A stretch of DNA of 64,000 nt from the NCBI RefSeq assembly GCF_016919175.1, contig NZ_JAFFPU010000042.1, forward strand, positions 81,879 through 145,878, given 5' to 3'. This DNA comes from Leptospira ainlahdjerensis (GTDB lineage Bacteria > Spirochaetota > Leptospiria > Leptospirales > Leptospiraceae). The notes below the pieces were generated by a model. That model had not been told where the DNA came from, searched no databases, and saw only the letters and a program-made list of their open reading frames with translations. The position numbers were made by a program, and so were the translations under genes. Of this stretch, positions 1-10,232 are shown piece by piece (position 1 is the first letter of the stretch; each line of letters begins with the position of its first letter).

Positions 1-56
1 CCTTCACCAATTTCGTAATTCTTCCGAACTTGAATACAGAAGAGGGTTACCGGATT

Positions 57-1762
<1,706 letters not shown>

Positions 1763-1766
<4 letters not shown>

Positions 1767-2482
1767 AATTCGAATCTGTCAAAAAGCTCTTCTTCGATTT
1801 TTTTCCGGGAATCCTCGGAGGAACGGTTTACGTTTTTTTAATATTATTCCTTTTTATCGAGGACGGATCCAAGCTGAGAGCTCAGGATTCCTCCCTCTGG
1901 ACCGACAAAAACCCATATTCGGTACGACAGAATATCAAAGTTGGGGCTCCGATCTATATCCGAATCACGAACGGACTTCAGGCGGAGTTCGAACTCGAGT
2001 CCAACGCCGACGAAACCCTGACCCTCAAGGCCATGCCCGACAAAAAAATCATTCCCGACATGCCTTCGTATAACAACGATCGTACGATTACGCGCAAAAA
2101 TAAGGGTAAGATCAAATCGCTCGGAAAGATCAAAGGAAATCTAACCGCGCTCGTAACCTCGGTCGATCCCAATACGGGACTTCTTACGATTCAAGGTCAG
2201 AAAGCGAGCGTGATCAACGGGGAAGAGAATAGCCTGATTCTCGGGGGAACGGTAGCCCCTGAGTTTGTCGAAAAGGATTCTTCCCTGAATTCGGATAAGA
2301 TCGCAAATTTGCAGATAACATACAGCGGTAGAATCAATCCAAAACAGGTGATTCCTCCGATCGCCCTCAAAACCGTCTCCAATCCGGACGGATCCGTGAC
2401 AATCAAGGCCGAACTTTCAGAAGAGGAAAAACAAAGGCTGATCCTGAATCAGCTCAATCGCCTTTTAGGGGAGTCACAATGA
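1763..2482 (+). CDS. flgH: Flagellar L-ring protein homologue FlgH, lacking a lipobox
   Basis: FlgH builds the outer-membrane L ring in externally flagellated bacteria. This 239-residue protein has an N-terminal hydrophobic segment at about residues 14-32 followed by RAQDSSLW. The central and C-terminal beta-rich pattern fits FlgH (VGAPIYIRI near the start of the domain, YSGRINPKQVI near the end). The protein contains no cysteine at all, so it cannot be lipidated as enterobacterial FlgH is. That suits a periplasmic flagellum that does not cross the outer membrane. It overlaps flgA by 4 bases upstream and flgI by 4 bases downstream. Confidence 0.88.
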
Positions 2483-3561
2483 AATTTAAATATTCCATAT
2501 TCTTTATATTATTTTTATCCCTGCTTTCTGCATTGTCCGGAACCGAACTTCGATTGAAGGACATCGCGAAAATAGAAGGGGTTCGTGAAAATCAAATCAC
2601 TGGGTACGGAATCGTGGTCGGCCTTCCCGGAACAGGCGACGGCAAAACACCTCTGACTTCCGAAAGTATGAAAAACTACCTCAAAAATCTCGGAGTAGAA
2701 GCCAATCTAAAACCGGATCAAACGAGAAACATCGCATCCGTTCTCATCACAGCGACGATTCCCACCTATGCGAGAAAAGGTGATAAGTTAAACGTTGTGG
2801 TCTCTTCGATCGGAGACGCAAAGTCCCTGGAAGGGGGAGTTCTTCTCCAGTCTCCGCTGAAAACCGCGGGGGATAAAACCTTTGCCGTGGCGTCCGGAGT
2901 GATTTCCTTCGGCGGAAGGCAGGAACAGGAACGAGGATCCGGCGCACGCGGAAACAAAAAGACGGTCGGTCTCATTCACGGAGGAGCGATCGTTGAACAA
3001 GAGTTAGATCAGAATTTTTATGCTTCGGAAAGGGTACAAATTCAACTGGACAATCAGGACTTTACTACCTTGAACGCGGTGATCACTCAGATTCGATCGA
3101 TTCTTCCCGGAAAACATGGAATCGGTCCCGAGTCGGTAGTTCCGGTTTCTCCTTCGGAAATCAATATCGTCCTCGGGAAAACCTTTGAAAATAAATCGGA
3201 CTTATTCTTAACTTTATTAAGCGACATCGAAAATCTTACGATAGAAACCCAGGTAAAACCGAAGGTTGTTATCAACGAAAGGACCGGTGTAATCGTAATG
3301 GGCGGTAATATCACGATCGAAGAAGTCGCGGTTTCGCGATCGGGTTTGCATCTTTCCGTAACGGATAAAAACAGAAAACGCAACTGGCTCGGAAAGGAAC
3401 AGGAACCCGTAAAAAGTTCCTTTCTTATCGAAGAGTCTACAAGCGTGGGCGACGTCGTGGAAGCTTTGAACAAAGTGGGCGCTTCCACGAGAGATATCAT
3501 CGCAATTTTAGAAGCTCTCAAAAAATCGGGGGCCTTACACGCCGAACTGGAGATCCAATGA
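2479..3561 (+). CDS. flgI: Flagellar P-ring protein FlgI
   Basis: FlgI assembles the P ring around the rod in the periplasm. The 360 residues match the family's normal length. A signal peptide (about residues 1-21) is followed by LRLKDIAKIEGVRENQ and GYGIVVGLPGTGDG, the hallmark N-terminal FlgI motif. The C-terminal region reads VVINERTGVIVMGG and ends in the typical VGASTRDIIAILEALKKSGALHAELEIQ segment (residues about 333-360). Start and stop both overlap neighbours in ATGA junctions, placing it in one translational unit with flgH and flgJ. Confidence 0.96.
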   Translation: MKFKYSIFFILFLSLLSALSGTELRLKDIAKIEGVRENQITGYGIVVGLPGTGDGKTPLTSESMKNYLKNLGVEANLKPDQTRNIASVLITATIPTYARKGDKLNVVVSSIGDAKSLEGGVLLQSPLKTAGDKTFAVASGVISFGGRQEQERGSGARGNKKTVGLIHGGAIVEQELDQNFYASERVQIQLDNQDFTTLNAVITQIRSILPGKHGIGPESVVPVSPSEINIVLGKTFENKSDLFLTLLSDIENLTIETQVKPKVVINERTGVIVMGGNITIEEVAVSRSGLHLSVTDKNRKRNWLGKEQEPVKSSFLIEESTSVGDVVEALNKVGASTRDIIAILEALKKSGALHAELEIQ

Positions 3562-4046
3562 AAATCGATTCTATCAACGATTATACAAACAAGTTAAATC
3601 TTCTTGAGAAGTCGGAAGTCCGTAGTCTAATCAACGCCGAAAACGCAAGTAAGGGAAAACAGAACGTCTCTTTTCCGGATCAGCTCCGGGAGGAATTTAA
3701 CGAAAAACTCTCCGGTAAGATCAGCTCCTCCGAAATCCGTCTTCCTCACAACATCAAAGAGGAGATTCAAGCTGACCCTTATCGCAAAAAATTGTATTCG
3801 GCATCGGTGGAATTCGAATCGATCTTCGTAAAGATGATGTTAACCGAAATGAAAAAGACCGTGGAAAAATCGGGTTTGATCGACGGTGGACACGCTGAAG
3901 AAATTTTCGAAGATATGCTCTACGACGAATATGCAAAAAATCTTTCTTCCAATTCCTCGCTCGGGCTCGCGGAACAAATCTATCAATCTCTCGCTTCCAA
4001 TCTTCCTCCCGTAACCGGTCTCAAAAAATTGGATCAAAAAGTCTGA
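3558..4046 (+). CDS. flgJ: FlgJ-type rod-binding protein (rod domain only)
   Basis: A short FlgJ of 162 residues. It carries the rod-binding domain at about residues 70-155 (SVEFESIFVKMMLTEMKKT, then EEIFEDMLYDEYAKNLS and SLGLAEQIYQSL). It lacks the C-terminal N-acetylglucosaminidase domain found in enterobacterial FlgJ, so peptidoglycan cutting must come from another protein. The start overlaps the flgI stop by 4 bases. Its stop codon sits in a perfect hairpin that also contains the stop of the convergent gene at 4053-6302. In many genomes this short form is annotated as rod-binding protein. Confidence 0.88.
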   Translation: MKIDSINDYTNKLNLLEKSEVRSLINAENASKGKQNVSFPDQLREEFNEKLSGKISSSEIRLPHNIKEEIQADPYRKKLYSASVEFESIFVKMMLTEMKKTVEKSGLIDGGHAEEIFEDMLYDEYAKNLSSNSSLGLAEQIYQSLASNLPPVTGLKKLDQKV

Positions 4047-4064
4047 TCGGCCTTAGCCGATCAG
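4043..4064. terminator. Hairpin shared by two convergent genes
   Basis: A perfect 9-bp stem with a CTTA loop (CTGATCGGC / GCCGATCAG) overlaps the stop codon of flgJ and the last codons and stop of the minus-strand gene. On the minus strand it is followed by ACTTTTTG, a short T run, so termination is best supported in that direction. On the plus strand the following sequence is only AT-rich. Confidence 0.6.
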
Positions 4065-6302
4065 GTCGGTAAATTTAATCGTATCCAAATCGTTCTGAAG
4101 TTTTTCTTCAGTCTTCTCCACCTTGGATTGAAGATTGGAAGGAAATAGTTTTAATCCCGCGTCCCCAGTCAACAGAGGTTCCGGAATTTTCCGATAAATG
4201 TCGCCTACGCTCAAATCCGCCGATGCGGCAATAGGAACGTATTCGTTTTTTTTCGTTTCCGATAAGAATCCCAATTCGCATAGTTTTTTTGTAAGAACCG
4301 GAATTTCTTCCTCTTTCAAACGGGAAATGAGAGCGATTTCGTGCGAAGAGGATGGAATTTTTTTATCCTTCTGAATCTGATACGCGGATTTCAAAGTAAG
4401 GATCAGCTTTCTAAATTCGTTGCTCGTGGAAGAATGCATTGATTCCAAGGATTGAAGAGGCGCCAGATATCTTTCCTTAAATTGTAGCGAAGCTGTGATT
4501 TCCGCTCCGAATAATACGATTAGAGAAAGTGAATATACTCCCAATAAAAAGATAGGGATTGCGGCTAACGCTTTGTAGATGATCATCGTCGTTTCGCTGA
4601 ACGAAGAAAGATAAACTTGAAATCCCCAGAGAAAAATCAAAAAAATTACACCCGTCACCGCGGCGCCAACCGAAGAAGCTTTGAGAGGAACTTTTGTATT
4701 CGGAATTAGAGAATATAGACTCAAAAAAAAGAGCCAGATTCCGGAAAGCGGAAAAAGAATTCTTAAAAAGGAGTAGATCGAAAAGACGCTGTCTCCTCCC
4801 GTTACAAGCGTCGTTGAAAACTTCTGATCCTTGGATTCAGTGATACTGATCGTCCTGTATTCGCCCACGTTTAACATTCGGATTTTTCCGTTTTCCTTTC
4901 TTTCCAAAAGGAGATTGGCCCAGAGTTTACCGTTGAGGGGAGTGTAAAAAGGATTCCAGTGATCGCCCTCATCCGTGGATATCAGGATGTGACCGAGGCT
5001 GTCCATGGCGAAAAGTTCCATCGTATCCGTTCCGGTAAAGGACCAGATCCGAATAAAATTGTATCGTTTGTGACTGGTTTCGATCCAGCTGTTTCCGCCG
5101 TCCTTGGATCGGTAGATGACCCCTCTTTCTCCCGCTAAAAAAATGTCTCCGTTTTCGGTTCTATGAATATCATGAAAGGATAAATGAGTCAAACGGTTCG
5201 GATAGAAGGTAAAACCTTTGTCGTTGCTCGTCCAGACCGTTCCCGATTCGTCTGCGATATAACCGTTTAACGGATCCGGAAAATAGACTTTGGACGCGTT
5301 CATTTTCAATCTGTCTTTGAAAATCGGTTTAAAAGAGATTCCTTCGGGAATGTAATGGAGAACTTCACCATTCTTGAATACAATAAAAATATTGTTTTCG
5401 TCCACAACCTCGATGTCTTTGAGTTCAACACCTTCCAAGGAAGTCAACGTCCAAACCGAGGATTCTATCGGCTTTATGAGAAGGGCCCCTTTTTGGGAAA
5501 GGACATAGATGATTCCGTCCCGAATTCTAATCTTTAAAAAATCGGAGGCTCCGATATCCGGTTTTTTGCAAAAGTCGAGTCTTCCTCCTAAATTATCCAA
5601 ACATTTCATGTTTTCAAAATCGATCTCGTCTTCGCGGATTGAATATTCTCTCTTTAGATTTGAATCCATTCGGAACAACGTTCCATTCTCACCGCTCACC
5701 CAAATTTTTTCAGAAGAATCCTTTTCCATAGAAAAGTAATGAGGAGGTCTGAAAAAATCTATGGTCTTTTCCGCAACACCTTCGCCGATTACAAATAGAA
5801 GAGGCCCGATCGCCAAAACAAAAAAATAAAAAACCAATTTTTGAAATAAGGACCGATTGGATTGAATTTTCCAAATCCCGTTGAAGGCGTTTTCGAGAGA
5901 GCGTAAAACCGCAGTCGCGGAAAATACAAGAATGACAAAACCGATGGCTCCGATCTGTGACGCGGTGTCGATCAAATCGCCGATCGCTTCCAAATAGGTG
6001 TTGATGTCGACGTTGATATTACTTTGCAGAATGAAAGTGTTGATCGTATCAAAAATTTCCTCTTTTCGATTTTCCAAACCGGAGGTAATCGTGATCAAGG
6101 AGAGAGCTACGGTCAACATGGGAATGAGCGAAACGATCGTGGTATAAGAAATTCCGGAAGCCTGCATCAGACAATCGTCTTTGATAAAACGATACGCGGA
6201 ACCGACGATGACCCTCAAGAAAAGTACGAAGTAACGTAAGAATCCTCTTTCAGGAATCTTTTCGGAGTCGGTCAGCCAACCCGGTTTTAAAAAATGTAAC
6301 AT
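4053..6302 (-). CDS. YihY/BrkB-family membrane protein with inserted Asp-box beta-propeller
   Basis: The 749-residue protein has a YihY/BrkB (former ribonuclease BN) membrane core in two halves. Residues about 25-180 contain helices including QASGISYTTIVSLIPMLTVA and FSATAVLRSLENAFNGIW. Residues about 505-610 contain further helices ending LSLIVLFGAEITASLQF. Between them, about residues 187-505, is a soluble insert with at least three Asp-box-like repeats (SNDKGFTF 359-366, SKDGGNSW 399-406, STDEGDHW 442-449), typical of BNR/Ycf48-like beta-propellers. The C-terminal 130 residues are soluble and include a winged-helix-like segment (KEEEIPVLTKKLCELGFL), as in some YihY proteins. Ordinary members are about 280-430 residues. 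Function is unknown; an envelope role is inference. Confidence 0.85.
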   Translation of the reverse strand: MLHFLKPGWLTDSEKIPERGFLRYFVLFLRVIVGSAYRFIKDDCLMQASGISYTTIVSLIPMLTVALSLITITSGLENRKEEIFDTINTFILQSNINVDINTYLEAIGDLIDTASQIGAIGFVILVFSATAVLRSLENAFNGIWKIQSNRSLFQKLVFYFFVLAIGPLLFVIGEGVAEKTIDFFRPPHYFSMEKDSSEKIWVSGENGTLFRMDSNLKREYSIREDEIDFENMKCLDNLGGRLDFCKKPDIGASDFLKIRIRDGIIYVLSQKGALLIKPIESSVWTLTSLEGVELKDIEVVDENNIFIVFKNGEVLHYIPEGISFKPIFKDRLKMNASKVYFPDPLNGYIADESGTVWTSNDKGFTFYPNRLTHLSFHDIHRTENGDIFLAGERGVIYRSKDGGNSWIETSHKRYNFIRIWSFTGTDTMELFAMDSLGHILISTDEGDHWNPFYTPLNGKLWANLLLERKENGKIRMLNVGEYRTISITESKDQKFSTTLVTGGDSVFSIYSFLRILFPLSGIWLFFLSLYSLIPNTKVPLKASSVGAAVTGVIFLIFLWGFQVYLSSFSETTMIIYKALAAIPIFLLGVYSLSLIVLFGAEITASLQFKERYLAPLQSLESMHSSTSNEFRKLILTLKSAYQIQKDKKIPSSSHEIALISRLKEEEIPVLTKKLCELGFLSETKKNEYVPIAASADLSVGDIYRKIPEPLLTGDAGLKLFPSNLQSKVEKTEEKLQNDLDTIKFTDLIG

Positions 6303-6305
6303 CCT

Positions 6306-7196
6306 TCATTCTACCTTGAAGCTGTACAGTACCATCGACGATGTCAACGGTCTGTCTTTCTTTTTGAATTTGCTTTTCCAGTGATAGATTCCGATACGAA
6401 TCCATTTCCAATAATCGCACCAGGAACGGAAACTACCTCTGGATTTGAGTAACTTTGCCGAGAGAGAAAAGTCGACTCCGGGATACGTGATATGATCGGT
6501 AAAACCGGATTGATCAAGAATTTTTTTCAGATTGGATTCGGAATAATAATAAAAATGTCCCGGAAGATAGTAGTGATAACTGGGACCCGCTTCGAGCGCC
6601 TGCCATCCTTCGAAGTTTGCGGTTTGAAGAAGAAGAAGGCCTCCGGGTTTTAGAATCCGATTTAGTTTCGCAAAAACATGCAAAGGTTCGGAGAGGTGTT
6701 CGATCACTTCGATCAGGGTGACTACGTCAAAAAAATTTTCAGGAAGAGCTGCGTCCAAGAATTCTCCGGTAAAAACCTTAAATCCTCTGGATTGTGCGAC
6801 CTCGGCCGAAAAAGGAGAAATTTCGACTCCGGTCACTCCGAAGCCTGCTTCCTTGGCGCAGTTTAAGAATCCGCCGAAAGAACAACCCACGTCTAAAAAT
6901 TCTCCCTTAGTAGGTTTGAATTTTAGAATGTTTTTGATCCGGGCTTTCCAAACATAACGATCGAACTTTTCTGTTTTTCTTTCGTCTCTGTAGGAAAAAT
7001 CGGCGGACCCACTATAATATTCTTCCGTATACAAATCGGAAGCTTCCGGTCTCGGGAATTGCGTTTGTAAGCCGCAGGAAGTGCATAAGAATATCGGTAT
7101 ATTATAATGGTTGAATGTAGAATTATATAGGAATTCCCAGCTGCTTTTCCGGCAACAAGGACAGATTTCGTCTAAAGTTTGGCTAGGAAAATCCAA
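6306..7196 (-). CDS. Zinc-ribbon class I SAM-dependent methyltransferase
   Basis: This 296-residue protein begins with a zinc-ribbon-like module (CPCC, then CTSCG about 22 residues later). The Rossmann methyltransferase core follows: FLDVGCSFGGFLNCA is the SAM-binding motif I, VTGVEIS is motif II, and FFDVVTLIEVIEHLSEP is the acidic motif. The order matches methyltransferases that modify sugars or small carriers in surface polysaccharide loci. The reading frame stays open upstream, but that part is antisense-like sequence under the preceding gene. I place the start at TTG 7196, which has AAAGGA seven bases upstream; TTG 7202 is the alternative. It overlaps the previous gene by 25 bases. The substrate cannot be read from the sequence. 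Confidence 0.8.
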   Translation of the reverse strand: MDFPSQTLDEICPCCRKSSWEFLYNSTFNHYNIPIFLCTSCGLQTQFPRPEASDLYTEEYYSGSADFSYRDERKTEKFDRYVWKARIKNILKFKPTKGEFLDVGCSFGGFLNCAKEAGFGVTGVEISPFSAEVAQSRGFKVFTGEFLDAALPENFFDVVTLIEVIEHLSEPLHVFAKLNRILKPGGLLLLQTANFEGWQALEAGPSYHYYLPGHFYYYSESNLKKILDQSGFTDHITYPGVDFSLSAKLLKSRGSFRSWCDYWKWIRIGIYHWKSKFKKKDRPLTSSMVLYSFKVE

Positions 7197-7819
7197 TGAC
7201 AAATCCTTTCTTCGAGTTTTCCGAGAGGAGTTCGCTCTGTGTATCCGAATTCCACTTGGGAAAAACCGTTCAGATCTTGTTTTAATTCTTCCAGGGTATA
7301 AAATCGCGAATAGGCGCCTTTGAGATCGGGGGTTTGGATCGTTGTTCCTTTTGCCTGAAGGTGTGTGTCGCCGACAGCGCGGACGGATCCTGCAAGATAT
7401 CCACCGGGTTTTAGGATTCTTTTTTTCTCGTCTAAGATCTGTTTTGCGAGTTCGACTGTGTTGTAATGAAGTACTCCCCAACTTACGATTAAATCGAAGA
7501 AGGAGTTTTCAAAAGGGAAGGGCGGATTTCCGGTCACCGATGCGTTTACAAACGGATAGTCTTTTGAAATTGTCCGGACAGAATTCTCCGTATAATCCGT
7601 CGCAAAGACTTGATAAGCGAATTCGTTTAACAAAAGAGAATGTCTTCCGGAACCGGCTCCGAAATCCAAAGCCTTTTGGGGAACTGAAGATCCCTCCGAA
7701 TCCGCTTTGATTTTGGAAAGTATTCTTACCAGGTTTTCATCCGGATATGCGAGTCTGGATTTGTTTCGTGTATAATGTGTGTTCCACGCCGACCGGGAAG
7801 ACGGTTCAGACGGATTCAA
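7172..7819 (-). CDS. Class I SAM-dependent methyltransferase
   Basis: A 215-residue methyltransferase of the Methyltransf_11/25 type. The SAM-binding motif is ALDFGAGSGRHSLLL, followed by VFATDYTENSV and the post-motif FFDLIVSWGVLHYN. Near the N-terminus, SAWNTHYTRNKSRLAYPDENLV resembles tellurite-resistance/TehB-like and Nodulation-type methyltransferases. It overlaps the upstream ATP-grasp gene by 14 bases and the downstream zinc-ribbon methyltransferase by 25 bases. The three are likely co-translated and act on related substrates. The specific substrate is unknown. Confidence 0.82.
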   Translation of the reverse strand: MNPSEPSSRSAWNTHYTRNKSRLAYPDENLVRILSKIKADSEGSSVPQKALDFGAGSGRHSLLLNEFAYQVFATDYTENSVRTISKDYPFVNASVTGNPPFPFENSFFDLIVSWGVLHYNTVELAKQILDEKKRILKPGGYLAGSVRAVGDTHLQAKGTTIQTPDLKGAYSRFYTLEELKQDLNGFSQVEFGYTERTPLGKLEERICHWIFLAKL

Positions 7820-9062
7820 ACTTGCCTTCCAGTCTTTTGTGCACGGAGGTTTTCCATTCTTCCAGACTTTGATTGTTTTGTTCCGGCCCTAAGAGTGCAA
7901 TGCTCCGGGTGCGCGCCGCATTCCCTTCGTTTGTTTTTAGGACTTCGCCAGTTTGTTTCCATTTTAGATCGAAGATAAGTTTTTCTTTTCCTAAGGTTTC
8001 AAAAGAAGAATGTTCCACGAACTTGGATTTTCCTTCCGGAGGAGCGGAAAAAAATACTCCTCCGTATTTTTTGGGAACTTCGAAATAGGAAAGAAACGGT
8101 TTGATTTTTTCTCCGACCAAAACCCGAATCAGATTTTCGAAATATTGAGTTCCGAAGTAGTTGGGAATGAGAAAGTCCGCTAAAAATTCTCCTCCGACTT
8201 CCGGGACCGCTTCGATGAGAAAAATTTCTCCGAGAGGATTGATTCGAAACTCGGCTACAAAGGGACAGTTGTTCATCTTTGTCGCGGCGACGAGGGCTCT
8301 ACAGTTGAGTAGAATTTCTCCCACGAGTTCCTGATGTAAAAAGGGAAGTGTATGAGCGATTTCTAAATAAGGCGTGTAAGAAGTTACGTCCTTGTGAGAG
8401 ATCGATGCCGGAAAGAATTCCTTGTTTTGAACGAGGCCGCAAACCGTAATCTCAAATCCGGGAATGTATTCCTGCGCGATCCATTCTTCTTTTTCCGTTG
8501 TGTTTGAAGAAGTTTTTTTCTTGGATGAGGTTTTGGTTGCGGGAAGTTTTTTTTTGGACTTTAGATAGTGTTCCCATTCTTCCGGTTGATAAAAGGTATG
8601 AATTCCTTCTTTGCTTTTTCCCCGCGCCGGTTTTAAGACGAATGGAAATTGAGTTTTTGAAATTGCTGAATGGAAATCGATTCTTTCCGGAACTAAAATT
8701 CCGACCCTTCGGGCTGCTTCATTGAGAAGATTCTTATCGGAGCAAATTTCAACGGAGTCAAGGGGCGCATAACGCAGTTTCATCTTATCGGCGATATACG
8801 AAGTTGTGTAGGTCGCTTTCCCGTAGGAGCGCGTTCCCACTCCGACGATCCGACCTTGCAGAGGAAGTTCGGAAGCCGCCTTAAGAATTTTACGATATTC
8901 TGTTACGGATTCTAAAATACGAAGGGAAGCGAGGCCGAGTCCCGGTGCACGATCGTTTTGATCCACTGCGATGACAGTGTATCCCAATTGGCTCGCAGAG
9001 GAGATGAGAGGTATTTGGTTGATACCGGCTCCTATGGAAAGAAAATACCCCTTCTGTTTCAT
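7806..9062 (-). CDS. ATP-grasp domain protein (carboxylate-amine ligase-like)
   Basis: The 418-residue protein has an N-terminal Rossmann-like pre-ATP-grasp domain (YFLSIGAGINQIPLI, then VIAVDQNDRAPG). The ATP-grasp fold follows: FVLKPARGKSKEGIH is the ATP-binding lysine/glycine region, EEWIAQEYIPGFEITV is the central strand, and FRINPLGEIFLIEAVPEVGG carries the metal-binding acidic residues. Such enzymes activate a carboxylate as acyl phosphate and join it to an amine or another nucleophile. It is the first gene of an overlapping trio with two methyltransferases, which suggests a small biosynthetic or surface-modification cassette. The substrate is not inferable. Confidence 0.82.
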   Translation of the reverse strand: MKQKGYFLSIGAGINQIPLISSASQLGYTVIAVDQNDRAPGLGLASLRILESVTEYRKILKAASELPLQGRIVGVGTRSYGKATYTTSYIADKMKLRYAPLDSVEICSDKNLLNEAARRVGILVPERIDFHSAISKTQFPFVLKPARGKSKEGIHTFYQPEEWEHYLKSKKKLPATKTSSKKKTSSNTTEKEEWIAQEYIPGFEITVCGLVQNKEFFPASISHKDVTSYTPYLEIAHTLPFLHQELVGEILLNCRALVAATKMNNCPFVAEFRINPLGEIFLIEAVPEVGGEFLADFLIPNYFGTQYFENLIRVLVGEKIKPFLSYFEVPKKYGGVFFSAPPEGKSKFVEHSSFETLGKEKLIFDLKWKQTGEVLKTNEGNAARTRSIALLGPEQNNQSLEEWKTSVHKRLEGKFESV

Positions 9063-9107
9063 TTCCCTTCGTATTTCTTTGGATCCCCTAAGAAAGTCAA
9101 AGGATTT

Positions 9108-9560
9108 TTAAACGCGAAGGGCGAGATTAGAGATCCAATCCTCTGCTGTCTTCGGATCGGTATAGAAGTGTTCGTTGTCTCTTCCGAACTTTTCTTCGTA
9201 AGAATTTATTTTGGTCTCGTCTTGATGAACGTGAACCGCGCCGATACAACGAATTCCGCGAAGATTTCGAAATTGCATTTGTTTGGATTCTTCAAAAAGA
9301 TTCAGATATCCGACTTTCCATCCGTAGTCGGAAAGAACTTTCGGGATGATCGTACGAAATCGTTTGTGAGCTTCCAGATTCGCAGCTTCGAACCCGTGAA
9401 GATTTACGAAAATTTTGAAAACTCCGTTATCCGGTATTTTTTCGAGAGTTTCAAGAAGTGTCTTTTCCCAGAGCTCCACATCCTGCACTTCCACTTTGCC
9501 GCTGATCGTTGTGGAAATTAATTGTTTCTCGGGAATCCACCGGGTCGTCGTCTTTGTCAT
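9108..9560 (-). CDS. Conserved hypothetical protein, SpoIIAA/STAS-like
   Basis: A 150-residue soluble protein. Alternating strands and helices (DNGVFKIFVNLHGFEAANLEAHKRFRTIIPKVL spans residues about 44-76) fit the SpoIIAA-like/STAS-like fold common in small Leptospira proteins. No catalytic motif is visible. It is a separate minus-strand gene, 45 bases downstream of the neighbouring DUF1579 gene's region and upstream of the ATP-grasp gene. A longer plus-strand frame across this interval is an antisense shadow. Confidence 0.65.
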   Translation of the reverse strand: MTKTTTRWIPEKQLISTTISGKVEVQDVELWEKTLLETLEKIPDNGVFKIFVNLHGFEAANLEAHKRFRTIIPKVLSDYGWKVGYLNLFEESKQMQFRNLRGIRCIGAVHVHQDETKINSYEEKFGRDNEHFYTDPKTAEDWISNLALRV

Positions 9561-9611
9561 TTTTATCCTGAAGCGTTCCGTTTGGATGCTCGAAAATTGG
9601 ACTGATCGTTT

Positions 9612-10115
9612 TTAAGATTGGTTGGTTCGTTCGTAAAGAATTCGAACTCCGCCGGCTTTTTTTCCATCCGGGGTTAGGTTCTGAGAAAAGATAACGAGCT
9701 TGTTTTCTCCGTCTTTCTCGAGATGGGTCTTCCATCCCCATTGTGTTTCCGGAGTTTCTCCGGCGTAATGACCGGTGAAGGAAAATTCGGAAGCGCCCGA
9801 TTCTCCTTGGGAAAAAAGAATTCCGCTTCCCATTCCGAAGGTTTCTATCCACGCTGATTCGTATCGTTTTCGATCGATATGATACCCGTAGATCGCGATC
9901 CCTTCCAAGGGTTCTCCCGCGTAGCTTCCCTTGTATTCGTGAAACAAAAATCTCCCGCCTAAGATGAGTTTTATGTTTCCCGCAATCGGAGATTCGTCTG
10001 CGATCTTACCTTCTTCGAAGATCATCTGGGCGACACCCTTCCAGTCGCCGATAAAGGCTTCGAATTCCTTGTGGATTCCGGTCCGTTTCGAAGTTTCAAA
10101 TTTTTCTTTGCTCAT
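9612..10115 (-). CDS. DUF1579-family protein
   Basis: A 167-residue soluble protein. The N-terminal HKEFEAFIGDWKGVAQMIF and the later LGGRFLFHEYKGSYAGEPLEGIAIYGYH are the DUF1579 pattern: a lipocalin-like beta barrel that begins with a G-x-W strand. The remaining strands (FSFTGHYAGETPETQWGW, then KTHLEKDGENKLVIFSQNL) complete the barrel. No signal peptide is seen, so it is probably cytoplasmic. The family has no established function. Same orientation as its minus-strand neighbours, with about 50 bases to the next gene. Confidence 0.75.
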   Translation of the reverse strand: MSKEKFETSKRTGIHKEFEAFIGDWKGVAQMIFEEGKIADESPIAGNIKLILGGRFLFHEYKGSYAGEPLEGIAIYGYHIDRKRYESAWIETFGMGSGILFSQGESGASEFSFTGHYAGETPETQWGWKTHLEKDGENKLVIFSQNLTPDGKKAGGVRILYERTNQS

Positions 10116-10232
10116 GGCGAAACAGTAGTTGAGAATTCTTCCGGGAAATCAAGAAAATTTAAACTGGATGAGTGGAAGCTTTGAATTCGTTTGTTTCCCG
10201 GTGAATCGCTGGACTGTGTGAGTTCCTACGTT

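Noticed and set aside
1..18. Possible 3' end of an upstream flagellar gene such as flgF
   Set aside because: Only five codons and a stop are visible, too little to identify.
6306..7481. Full-length 391-codon version of the zinc-ribbon methyltransferase
   Set aside because: The first 90-odd codons are Arg/Ser-rich and lie under the upstream methyltransferase; the real protein starts near 7196.
8958..9521. Plus-strand frame (187 codons) across the ATP-grasp start and SpoIIAA-like gene
   Set aside because: Covers two well-supported minus-strand genes; no motif; likely shadow.
9451..9852. Minus-strand frame (133 codons) straddling the SpoIIAA-like and DUF1579 genes
   Set aside because: Highly basic product in an alternative frame of two genes with family support.
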